Positions 1 to 6,484 of a stretch of 6,484 bases of DNA are shown here, piece after piece. The stretch comes from Anaerolineae bacterium CG2_30_64_16 (GTDB lineage Bacteria > Chloroflexota > Anaerolineae > CG2-30-64-16). How positions within the stretch are numbered: position 1 is the stretch's first letter; every line of letters starts with the position of its first letter. Below the pieces are notes generated by a model that was not told the DNA's origin, did no database searches, and saw only the letters and a list, made by a program, of their open reading frames with translations. The position numbers and the translations under genes were made by a program. Location of the stretch: positions 1 through 6,484 of the forward strand of contig MNXL01000399.1 of the NCBI GenBank assembly GCA_001871755.1, in the 5' to 3' direction.

Positions 1-853
1 TCAACCGGTCCCCCTCCACGATCCCTCGGGTCGCGGTCATGTCGAGAAAGATGGGCACGCCGGCCTGGCGCAACGCCTGCTTGAACGCGTCGAAGACCCG
101 GATCCCCGGCACACTCGGCGGCAAGGTCGGGATCTCGAAGAGCGGCACGCCCAGGCGATCTTGCAGGTCACGCCACGCCTCCGCGACCGACACATACCCG
201 ATCACCGCGGGCAGCCCGACGCGCGCCGCGCCATCCAACCGGGGCCTGATCTGGCCGGCGACCCGCTCGCGCACCTCGGGCCGATCGAACAAGCGCGCCA
301 ACCCCACCGGCGTGGCATCGAAACGGCTCAGCGCCCGCATCTCGGGCAGGTCGAAGGTCACGCCCTGGGCCGGGTACCCCTGGCGGCTCAGATTCTCGGC
401 GCACAGCCTGGGGTAGAAATCGCGCCAGCCAGCCAGCCCCGCGATCAGCATGTCACCCCGCTGGCGCAAGTCGCCGGCCGCAAAACTTTCCGGCGCCAGG
501 GCCGCGACCTGGGCCGCGCCCAGCGCAGTAGGCAGCCGAAAGTTCGAGCCTGACGCAGGGTCCCCCACGTAGTGCAAACCCGCTTGCCCACAGACCTCTC
601 GGAACGCCGCGACCCCGCCGTTCAGCGCGTCCAGGCCGGTCAACGCATACGGATGGGCCGGATGCCCGGCGATCCACTCCGTCAGCGCCGCGAACAGGTC
701 GCCATCCGTCTGCAACACGCCGACCCAGCCGGGCATCACGTGGGTGCTGCCGATCCCGGCCGCTACCAGCCGCACGGTGGCGCCGCGCTGCCGTGCGCTC
801 CAGGCGGCCAATAATCCCGCCGGCCCCGCGCCGATGACAAGAATGTCGTCCAT
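1..853 (-). CDS. glpB: Anaerobic glycerol-3-phosphate dehydrogenase subunit B (partial, C-terminus beyond the window)
   Basis: I translated this frame by hand from the ATG at 853-851. It stays open for 284 codons to the left edge, so the C-terminal third of a family usually about 420 residues long is missing. Residues 4-13 form a flavin-binding Rossmann start (ILVIGAGPAG). Residues 242-252 read PTLPPSVPGIR, a signature I know from E. coli GlpB. The segment HPAHPYAL at 64-71 also matches that family. GlpB is the second flavin subunit of the membrane-associated GlpABC complex, which oxidises G3P to dihydroxyacetone phosphate and feeds electrons through GlpC to quinone. The gene starts 30 bp after the glpA stop, with GAGG five bases before the ATG, so it is almost certainly cotranscribed with glpA. 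An expected glpC would lie to the left. The assignment is firm; only the missing end is unknown. Confidence 0.9.
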   Translation of the reverse strand, partial: MDDILVIGAGPAGLLAAWSARQRGATVRLVAAGIGSTHVMPGWVGVLQTDGDLFAALTEWIAGHPAHPYALTGLDALNGGVAAFREVCGQAGLHYVGDPASGSNFRLPTALGAAQVAALAPESFAAGDLRQRGDMLIAGLAGWRDFYPRLCAENLSRQGYPAQGVTFDLPEMRALSRFDATPVGLARLFDRPEVRERVAGQIRPRLDGAARVGLPAVIGYVSVAEAWRDLQDRLGVPLFEIPTLPPSVPGIRVFDAFKQALRQAGVPIFLDMTATRGIVEGDRL

Positions 854-883
854 GAACGCCTCGATACATCCGCAAGTCGGGCG

Positions 884-2533
884 TTAAAGTAACTCTTGAC
901 GCCCAGGTTGATCATTGATCCCTGCCAACCGGTCCAACCCCAACACGCCGCAATAGATCTGCTCGTCGAGCAGCGCCTGGCGCAGCCCCTGCCCCCACAA
1001 CAGCGGTCGCTGACCCTTCCAGCGGCGCTGGGCGAAGTCCGCCAGCGCGCGGGTGGCCTGGCCGGCATCCAGGCCGGCGGCTTCGTTCAGGATCGCCGCG
1101 GCGCGATAGCCGCAGAACCCGCCCTGGCACGGCCCCATGCCCAGCCGCAGATCCCGCCGCAGGTCGTCCAACACCCACGGCGCGACCGCATCCGGGTGTT
1201 CACGCGCGGCCTGCTCGATCTGCTCTCGCGTGACCAGCTCACACTCGCAGATCAACCCGTCCTGGGCCGGCGCGGCCTCCAACTCCGCCAGGCGATGCCC
1301 CAGGGTGTGAGTGCGGATTGCGGATTGCAGATTGCGGATAGGAAGAGCGGTGGCAGATGTTGCATGTTGCCCAATCCGAAATCCGAAATCCGAAATCCGA
1401 AATCCCCTCGTCACGCACGCCGCGCTCACGCCCAGTTGCGCGCAGACCACGTCCGCGGCCTTCTCGGCCATCAGGCGGTAGGTGGTCAGCTTGCCGCCCA
1501 CCACGGTGATCAGGCCGGCCACGCCATCACGCGATGCATGGTCAAGCACCGCAAAGGTCCGTTTGGCCTCCCGCCCGCCGGCCTGGCCCTCTTCTTCGTA
1601 AAGCGGCCGCACGCCGGCCCAGGCGCGCAACGCCCGGACCTGGCTGAACCCTGGGATCAGCTTGTCCCCCTCGTCCAGCATCCGCTGAACCTCCCAGGGC
1701 TCGACGCGCGTGTCGTTCGGGTCATCAACCGTGACAGAGGTGGTGCCGATGACCGCGACCGTGCCGACCGGGACCAGAATATCGCCGTCGCCGGGCGGGT
1801 GGCAGCGATTGATGACGGTGTTGACGAAGCGGTAGGCCATGGCCACCATGGTACCCTTGCTGGGGCGCACAGTCACGGGGCACCCGGCCATGTCCGCGAT
1901 CTGGCCCGCCCAGGGGCCGGCCGCGTTGACGACCAACGCCGCGTGCAGGATCTTCTCCTCGCGCGTGCGCGCGTTGCGAACCCGCGCACCGGTCACCTTG
2001 CCGCCCTCGACGATCAATCCGGTGACCTGGTGATAGGTGTACACCTGGCTGCCGTGAGCGTGGATCGCGGCCTTCATCGCGGACAACATGTCGAAGGAAT
2101 CGCACGAGCCATCCGGCACGCGGAACGCCCGCGAAATGGCAGGGTTGAGCGCCGGCTCCAGCTTGAGCGCGGCCGAGACGGGAATCTCTTCGGCCTCGAT
2201 GTCGCACGCGTGACACGCGGCCAGCCAGGTGTCGCCATAATCGGGGTCATCGTACGGCGTGGTGACGAAGAGTCCGCCGGTGTTTTCCACGGCGTGAGGC
2301 ACGATGCGTCGCAGGATGCGGTTCTCCTCGATGCATTCGCGCGCCGATTCGGGATCGCGGACGGCGTACCGACCGCCCGAGTGCAGCAGCCCGTGATAGC
2401 GCCCCGACGTGCCGGCCGCCAGATCGCCGCGCTCGATCAGGGCCACCCGCAGCCCGCGCAGCACCAGGTCCAGCGCGGTACCACCGCCGGTCACGCCGCC
2501 ACCGATGACGAGAACATCATACGCCTCATTCAT
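884..2533 (-). CDS. glpA: Anaerobic glycerol-3-phosphate dehydrogenase subunit A (FAD and BFD-like [2Fe-2S] domains)
   Basis: This 549-residue protein is close to the usual GlpA length of about 540. It catalyses oxidation of G3P to dihydroxyacetone phosphate within GlpABC. Residues 6-18 are an FAD-binding Rossmann start (DVLVIGGGVTGGG) with acidic E34 at the end of the second strand. GTSGRYHGLLHSGGRY at 41-56 and GGKLTTYRLMAEKAAD at 346-361 are typical of the G3P dehydrogenase FAD domain. A C-terminal BFD-like domain, which distinguishes GlpA from aerobic GlpD, has C429-x-C431 and C469-x4-C474, suitable for a [2Fe-2S] cluster. The stretch RWKGQRPLLWG at 504-514 also matches GlpA. The ATG at 2533 follows GGAG by eight bases. 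The oddity is the linker between the two domains, residues about 376-408, which is written by heptanucleotide repeats but keeps the frame, with no stop or frameshift. It follows glpK and precedes glpB in one apparent operon. Confidence 0.95.
   Translation of the reverse strand: MNEAYDVLVIGGGVTGGGTALDLVLRGLRVALIERGDLAAGTSGRYHGLLHSGGRYAVRDPESARECIEENRILRRIVPHAVENTGGLFVTTPYDDPDYGDTWLAACHACDIEAEEIPVSAALKLEPALNPAISRAFRVPDGSCDSFDMLSAMKAAIHAHGSQVYTYHQVTGLIVEGGKVTGARVRNARTREEKILHAALVVNAAGPWAGQIADMAGCPVTVRPSKGTMVAMAYRFVNTVINRCHPPGDGDILVPVGTVAVIGTTSVTVDDPNDTRVEPWEVQRMLDEGDKLIPGFSQVRALRAWAGVRPLYEEEGQAGGREAKRTFAVLDHASRDGVAGLITVVGGKLTTYRLMAEKAADVVCAQLGVSAACVTRGFRISDFGFRIGQHATSATALPIRNLQSAIRTHTLGHRLAELEAAPAQDGLICECELVTREQIEQAAREHPDAVAPWVLDDLRRDLRLGMGPCQGGFCGYRAAAILNEAAGLDAGQATRALADFAQRRWKGQRPLLWGQGLRQALLDEQIYCGVLGLDRLAGINDQPGRQELL
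1313..1406. repeat. Opposed heptanucleotide arrays inside the glpA coding sequence
   Basis: On the plus strand, 1313-1340 holds four 7-mers (GCGGATT, GCGGATT, GCAGATT, GCGGATA). After 32 non-repeat bases, 1373-1400 holds four perfect AATCCGA units followed by a partial unit to 1406. The two arrays are near reverse complements (GATTGCGGATT against GATTTCGGATT, 10 of 11 matching), so they could form a large hairpin. In glpA they encode residues about 376-408, including GFRISDFGFRI and IRNLQSAIR, which look unlike the surrounding enzyme. The repeat-bearing stretch 1311-1406 is 96 bases, a multiple of three. It falls between the last FAD-domain motif and the [2Fe-2S] cysteines, where length changes should be tolerated. 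Whether this is an insertion or a replacement of the ancestral linker cannot be decided from one sequence. Confidence 0.9.
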
Positions 2534-2555
2534 CCACTACTCTCCACTTTCCTGG

Positions 2556-2627
2556 CAAGGTGACAGGGTGACACGGTGACAGGGTGACAAGGTGACAAGG
2601 TGACAAGGTGACAAGGTGACGGGGTGA
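2556..2627. repeat. Tandem octamer array, nine units, in the glpK-glpA spacer
   Basis: Nine consecutive 8-bp units with consensus CAAGGTGA on the plus strand fill this stretch. Five units are identical (2556-2563 and the four from 2588 to 2619), and the others differ by one or two bases (CAGGGTGA, CACGGTGA, CGGGGTGA). It begins 22 bp upstream of the glpA start codon, just beyond its ribosome binding site. No stop codon occurs in the repeat in any minus-strand frame. A function is not known; such arrays commonly change copy number by slippage. Confidence 0.95.
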
Positions 2628-2638
2628 ATCGCCCCTTT

Positions 2639-2710
2639 GCCATTCGCCATCCGCCATCTGCCATCCGCCATCCGCCATCTGCCATCTGCCATCCGCCATC
2701 TGCCATCTGC
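2639..2710. repeat. Tandem heptamer array, ten units, abutting the glpK stop codon
   Basis: Ten consecutive 7-bp units (GCCATCC or GCCATCT, the first GCCATTC) run to a final partial GC at 2709-2710. The next three bases are the glpK stop codon, so the array starts exactly where the gene ends. Read on the minus strand the unit is GGCGGAT or GGCAGAT, one base different from the GCGGATT and GCAGATT units inside glpA when put in the same phase. Together with the octamers it makes up most of the 177-bp spacer between glpK and glpA. Confidence 0.95.
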
Positions 2711-4207
<1,497 letters not shown>

Positions 4208-4263
4208 GACAAGACAATCCTTTCGTTCGACGTTCTATCGGATAGGGGCGATTCCTTCGGCTG

Positions 4264-4292
4264 GCTCGGGCCGGTCTCCTGACCGTGTCCGC
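4264..4292 (-). repeat. Copy A of a 29-nt dispersed inverted repeat, upstream of glpK
   Basis: On the minus strand this stretch matches plus-strand positions 5079-5107 at 28 of 29 bases, and the 24 bases at 4264-4287 are a perfect match. Each copy contains a small palindrome, CGGTC-AGGA-GACCG (5-bp arms, 4-nt loop). It lies 57-85 bases upstream of the glpK ATG. It may be a dispersed intergenic repeat or a protein-binding site; nothing here decides between them. Confidence 0.85.
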
Positions 4293-4439
4293 CTCGGCGG
4301 CCCAATTTGGTTGCTCCAGCGAGGCAGCCGATGGCCCGGTCACAGACTGCATCGTGAACGTGTCGAACGACGGCCCCAGCACACCCCGAAAAACTAAGAG
4401 GACACGTGAATACAACGATGTCAAGGTGGTCAAGACGCG

Positions 4440-4471
4440 AAAAACCCGGCCGCTGTCCAAAAGCCGGGTTT
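4440..4471 (-). terminator. Rho-independent terminator of rbr
   Basis: AAACCCGGC at 4442-4450 and GCCGGGTTT at 4463-4471 form a perfect 9-bp, GC-rich stem with a 12-nt loop. Read on the minus strand, the stem's G-rich arm runs into five T residues (4444-4440). It sits 24 bases after the rbr stop codon, the expected place and orientation. The plus-strand tract is only three T residues, so activity in the other direction would be weak. Confidence 0.85.
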
Positions 4472-4494
4472 CTCAGCCTCTTCGGGCATGCTGA

Positions 4495-4998
4495 CTAGAA
4501 CTGGCGGAAATGCGAGTGCGTCGCGCCACACAGCGGGCAGCGCTCCGGCGCCTCCCCTTCCACCGTGTAGCCACAGACATCGCAGACAAAGGTGGGCGCC
4601 AGGTCGATGTCCTTACCGGCCGCCACCGCCTCGCTGGCCTTGGTGTAAAGTGCGGCGTGCGTCTTCTCTGCCTCCAGGGCGTGAGCCATCGTGCGCGTTG
4701 CCCGGGTCTCGCCCTGCGCCTCGGCAACAGCCATGTAGGCCGGATACATCTCCGCGATCTCGAAAGTCTCCCCGCCCAGGGCGACCTTGAGATTCTCGCC
4801 GGTCTTCCCCATGGCGCCCAGCGCCCGGAGATGATTGGTCGCGTGCATCTGCTCGGAAAAAGACGCCGCGCGGAACAAACGCGCCACGTGGGCCAGGCCC
4901 TCCCGCTCCGCCAGGTCGGCAAAGATCAGGTATTTCATGTGCGCCTGGCTCTCACCGGCAAATGCCGCTTCCAGATTGGATCGGGTCATCTCTTTCAT
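4495..4998 (-). CDS. rbr: Rubrerythrin (diiron peroxidase with C-terminal rubredoxin-like domain)
   Basis: This 167-residue cytoplasmic protein has the standard two-domain rubrerythrin layout and reduces hydrogen peroxide, protecting anaerobes during oxygen exposure. The N-terminal ferritin-like four-helix domain (about 1-130) carries the diiron ligands E16, E49-x-x-H52, E80-x-x-E83 and E111-x-x-H114. The C-terminal rubredoxin-like domain has C139-x-x-C142 and C154-x-x-C157 for a single iron; the 11-residue gap between the pairs is typical of rubrerythrin and shorter than in free rubredoxin. The ATG at 4998 is preceded by AGGAGG eight bases away, which fixes the start over the internal Met4. 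It has its own promoter (5176-5148) and terminator (4471-4440), so it is probably monocistronic and not part of the glp operon despite its position. Its electron donor (rubredoxin or NADH oxidoreductase) is not in the window. Confidence 0.97.
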   Translation of the reverse strand: MKEMTRSNLEAAFAGESQAHMKYLIFADLAEREGLAHVARLFRAASFSEQMHATNHLRALGAMGKTGENLKVALGGETFEIAEMYPAYMAVAEAQGETRATRTMAHALEAEKTHAALYTKASEAVAAGKDIDLAPTFVCDVCGYTVEGEAPERCPLCGATHSHFRQF

Positions 4999-5005
4999 CG
5001 AATCG

Positions 5006-5012
5006 ACCTCCT
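5006..5012 (-). promoter_or_regulatory. Strong ribosome binding site of rbr
   Basis: The minus strand reads AGGAGGT, a full Shine-Dalgarno match, ending seven bases before the ATG at 4998. It is the strongest ribosome binding site in the window (glpA has GGAG, glpB GAGG, and plsY nothing clear at proper distance), which suggests abundant rubrerythrin. Confidence 0.9.
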
Positions 5013-5078
5013 GTAGTGATCAATGAAGGTACTGGCGCCCTTCAAACTCTTTTGGCGCATGTCTGGAATGGGTGCAAA

Positions 5079-5107
5079 GCGGGCACGGTCAGGAGACCGG
5101 CCCGAGC
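5079..5107 (+). repeat. Copy B of the 29-nt dispersed inverted repeat, in the rbr leader
   Basis: This is the opposite-orientation partner of 4264-4292 (28 of 29 bases; 24 perfect at 5084-5107). It lies 81-109 bases upstream of the rbr ATG, inside the transcribed leader if the promoter at 5176-5148 is right. The CGGTC-AGGA-GACCG palindrome could form a short RNA hairpin there. Confidence 0.85.
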
Positions 5108-5147
5108 ACTTGTATTGGACATGAGCCACCCTTTCTATGTCCAGCCC

Positions 5148-5176
5148 ACCATATCACACGCCCGGACCCTTGTCAA
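5148..5176 (-). promoter_or_regulatory. Sigma70-type promoter of rbr
   Basis: The minus strand shows a perfect -35 box TTGACA (5176-5171), a 17-base spacer and a -10 box TATGGT (5153-5148) that is preceded by TGA, an extended -10 motif. Transcription would start near 5141 and give a leader of roughly 140 bases before the rbr ATG. No repressor site such as a PerR box is recognisable with confidence. Confidence 0.7.
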
Positions 5177-5205
5177 AGTGACATCGTAACTACTACTCAG
5201 CCGTC

Positions 5206-5230
5206 ATGCCCGAATGCCTCTATCGGGCAT
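5206..5230 (-). terminator. Hairpin downstream of plsY, possible weak terminator
   Basis: ATGCCCGA (5206-5213) and TCGGGCAT (5223-5230) form a perfect 8-bp stem with a 9-nt loop, 50 bases after the plsY stop and just upstream of the rbr promoter. The minus strand has no T-tract after it, so it is not a classical intrinsic terminator. It may stabilise the plsY 3' end or act with Rho. Confidence 0.4.
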
Positions 5231-5280
5231 CCAGGTTCCCGTTCATTTCACAAGGAACAGGTGCTCGCACCGCGCCGCGA

Positions 5281-5892
5281 TCACCACAACGTGATGCGGC
5301 GTTCCGTGCCCTCGGCCAGGCGCCGGAGATTGGGGAGGAGCGCCAGCGTCACGCTGGCCGCGGCGCCCACCCCGTAGATCACATGCAGCCAGGGATGGCC
5401 GGCCGGCGTCATCGCGGTCAGCGCGGCCAGCGCCACCAACCCACCTACGCCCACCGTCAAGGTGCCCAGCGACGCGAAATGTGAAATGTAGATAATCACC
5501 GCGGCAATCGGCACCACGATCACGCCGGCCAGAGGTGACAGGGCAACCAACGCCGCGGCCGCGGTCGCGCCGCCCGCGCCGCCTCGCCAGCCCAGCATCA
5601 CCGACCAATTGTGACCTGCCACCGCGGCCGCGCCGGCCAGTGCGGCCGCCAGCTCTGAGCCAAACAGATAGCGGCCGATCAACACAGCAGCCACCCCCTT
5701 CGCCACGTCCCCCAGGCCGCTGAGCAGGGGCGGCAATACCTGGCCGGTAGCCCGCCACACGTTTGTGCCGCCGGTGCGCCCACTCCCGTGCCGTAGCACG
5801 TCGACACCCCACGCCTTGCCCACCAGATAGCCGAATGGGATGGCGCCCAGCAGGTATCCTACCACCGCCGCCAGCAAAACTCTTAGCCACAT
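5281..5892 (-). CDS. plsY: Glycerol-3-phosphate acyltransferase PlsY-like membrane protein
   Basis: PlsY transfers an acyl group from acyl-phosphate to the sn-1 position of G3P, the first step of phospholipid synthesis, in the inner membrane. The 203 residues match the family's length and form about six or seven hydrophobic segments (roughly 4-26, 53-75, 80-98, 112-137, 142-161, 168-187). The three family motifs are recognisable: GSGRTGGTNVWR at 36-47, DVAKG at 62-66 and GHNWS...GGAGGAT at 93-110. Two positions are unusual: R39 replaces the Asn of the common SGN, and A106 replaces the Lys of the usual GGKG loop thought to bind phosphate. S37, N44, R47, D62, K65, H94 and N95 are kept. The start is fixed by an in-frame TAA two codons before the ATG at 5892; the ribosome binding site is weak. 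It may be a divergent PlsY, or a paralogue with altered activity. Confidence 0.88.
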   Translation of the reverse strand: MWLRVLLAAVVGYLLGAIPFGYLVGKAWGVDVLRHGSGRTGGTNVWRATGQVLPPLLSGLGDVAKGVAAVLIGRYLFGSELAAALAGAAAVAGHNWSVMLGWRGGAGGATAAAALVALSPLAGVIVVPIAAVIIYISHFASLGTLTVGVGGLVALAALTAMTPAGHPWLHVIYGVGAAASVTLALLPNLRRLAEGTERRITLW

Positions 5893-5988
5893 CGCTTAGT
5901 CGCTCACCTTCTGATATTAGATCATGGACACGGAGACATAAGCGTTCAGGTATACTCGCCACGGTCACGGAGTGCGCTTCCAGGCGGC

Positions 5989-6254
5989 TGTCATTCTGAG
6001 CGGGTTGGATCCGAACCTTTCGTGACGGCGAGAATCTAGCGAAGAATCCCTGCATTGCACTCAGAGCCTGTCCCTTCGTTGCACCCCTCGCTGAACTCGG
6101 GAGGGGCCTCAGGGCAGGCTCTGAACGTAGTGAAGGAACAGGTTCTCATGCCGCGGCGAGACCCCTTCGGCTTCGCTCAGAGCCTTCGGGCTGAGGCCCT
6201 CAAGGCCGAAGGCTTGCCCTGAGTGCAACGAAGGGGTGACAAAGTGGATTCTGC
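5989..6254. repeat. Nested inverted-repeat mosaic, possibly a MITE-like or REP-like element
   Basis: Several perfect inverted pairs nest here: TGTCA (5989-5993) with TGACA (6237-6241); GAATCC (6044-6049) with GGATTC (6246-6251); the 13-mer CCCTTCGTTGCAC (6072-6084) with its complement at 6223-6235; TCAGAGCCTG (6061-6070) with CAGGCTCTGA (6115-6124); CCCCTC (6084-6089) with GAGGGG (6101-6106); and AGCCTTCGG (6181-6189) with CCGAAGGCT (6206-6214). The phrases CATTCTGAGCG and GCGAAGAATCC are of a kind seen repeatedly in intergenic DNA of environmental bacteria. No transposase is present. Exact ends and any target duplication are not clear. Confidence 0.65.
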
Positions 6255-6295
6255 AGTACTCCAATAGCGCGGCCTCCTGCCGCAACCGAACCGAT

Positions 6296-6377
6296 CACCA
6301 CAAAGCATGTCTTGAGCCTGTCGAAAGGGCACAAAAACACGAAGGTCTCAAAAGCTTTGTGTCTTGGTGTCTTCGTG
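6296..6377. repeat. Second imperfect inverted-repeat element
   Basis: CACAAAG (6299-6305) pairs with CTTTGTG (6355-6361) and CACGAAG (6338-6344) pairs with CTTCGTG (6371-6377). The segment between includes TTGAGCCTGTCGAAAGGGC, a phrase common in dispersed bacterial intergenic repeats. I see no coding function. Its arms are interleaved, not simply nested, so it may be two decayed elements. Confidence 0.45.
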
Positions 6378-6484
6378 GTAAGGAAGATTCTCGCGATCAA
6401 CGCAAATGTCGCGGGGTAATACTATACTAACACGGGCATGCCGTCCGGTGCGTGGTGTCGGTTACAATGGCCGGCGGCGTTAAC

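Larger units (their letters stand above)
4208..4494. other. Intergenic region between rbr and glpK
   Basis: I see no gene in these 287 bases. They hold the rbr terminator at the right end, one copy of a 29-nt repeat (4264-4292) and a short palindrome CTATCGGATAG at 4235-4245, about 30 bases upstream of the glpK start. A minus-strand TTGACA at 4424-4419 has no acceptable -10 box 16-18 bases on, so the glpK promoter is unidentified. Since a terminator separates glpK from rbr, a promoter is expected somewhere here. Confidence 0.6.
5893..6484. other. 592-bp region without a recognisable gene
   Basis: I find no credible coding sequence. The open frames here are short, overlap palindromes and resemble no protein. 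The region upstream of plsY (5893-5988) should contain its promoter, but no box pair is convincing. Most of the rest is repeat-derived (see the entries at 5989-6254 and 6296-6377). The last 80 bases include an AT-rich TAATACTATACTAA at 6417-6430 that could belong to a promoter, without a proper -35 on either strand. Confidence 0.6.

Noticed and set aside
884..2533. Aerobic GlpD instead of GlpA
   Set aside because: The C-terminal CxC and CxxxxC cysteine domain and the adjacent glpB identify it as the anaerobic subunit A.
896..2563. Long plus-strand open frame (555 codons) opposite glpA
   Set aside because: It is antisense to a gene with clear motifs, the product has no recognisable domain and is rich in Arg, Ala, Gly and Asp, as expected from the complementary strand of a GC-rich gene. 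The same holds for the other long opposite-strand frames over glpB, glpK, rbr and plsY.
2556..2710. CRISPR array
   Set aside because: The units are contiguous 7- and 8-mers with no unique spacers and no cas genes nearby.
4223..4370. Paired TCGTTCGAC sites (plus 4223-4231, minus 4362-4370) as a GlpR/DeoR-type operator before glpK
   Set aside because: A 9-bp match in a region of this size is not far from chance, neither site resembles the E. coli GlpR operator well, and no regulator gene is in the window.
4396..4424. glpK promoter starting from minus-strand TTGACA at 4424-4419
   Set aside because: At 16-19 bases downstream the candidate -10 boxes (such as CCTCTT and CTCTTA) are too poor to accept.
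5243..6055. 270-codon minus-strand frame overlapping plsY and its upstream region
   Set aside because: It is out of frame with plsY, highly arginine- and glycine-rich, and has no motifs, whereas the plsY frame shows membrane segments and all three family motifs.
6417..6430. Promoter at TAATACTATACTAA near the right edge
   Set aside because: It has a -10-like TATACT or TATAGT, but no matching -35 on either strand and no gene visible downstream within the window.
5893..6484. tRNA or other structured RNA gene in the gene-free region
   Set aside because: No cloverleaf, T-loop motif or known riboswitch core was found; the hairpins are repeat-like.

Overview
This 6.5-kb, GC-rich window carries five genes, all on the minus strand. 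Four of them handle glycerol 3-phosphate (G3P). Read in the direction of transcription (right to left) they are plsY (G3P acyltransferase), rbr (rubrerythrin), glpK (glycerol kinase), glpA (FAD subunit of anaerobic G3P dehydrogenase) and glpB (second flavin subunit, running off the left edge after 284 codons). A glpC iron-sulfur subunit would be expected just beyond position 1, but it is not in the window.

The likely source is an anaerobic or microaerophilic, high-GC bacterium. The three-subunit GlpABC-type dehydrogenase (instead of aerobic GlpD) and the rubrerythrin both point to low-oxygen life. The intergenic DNA is full of 7- and 8-bp tandem arrays and dispersed imperfect palindromes. From general familiarity this resembles Chloroflexota (Anaerolineae-like) genomes; that placement is an inference, not something proven here.

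Layout: 1-853 glpB (partial); 884-2533 glpA, which has heptanucleotide repeat arrays in frame inside its interdomain linker; 2534-2710 a spacer made almost wholly of two tandem arrays (nine 8-mers and ten 7-mers); 2711-4207 glpK; 4208-4494 a 287-bp intergenic region holding one copy of a 29-nt repeat and the rbr terminator; 4495-4998 rbr; 4999-5280 an intergenic region with a strong rbr promoter, a long leader containing the inverted second copy of the 29-nt repeat, and a hairpin; 5281-5892 plsY; 5893-6484 no gene, mostly a mosaic of nested inverted repeats.

How the genes work together: GlpK makes G3P from glycerol. GlpA/GlpB (with an expected GlpC) would oxidise it to dihydroxyacetone phosphate and pass electrons to the quinone pool. 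PlsY would divert G3P into membrane phospholipid. Rubrerythrin is a separately promoted and terminated peroxide-defence gene set between them. No wholly new system is evident. The unusual content is the repeat biology (arrays inside a coding sequence and inside an operon spacer, and an inverted repeat pair flanking rbr) and a PlsY with altered active-site motifs.
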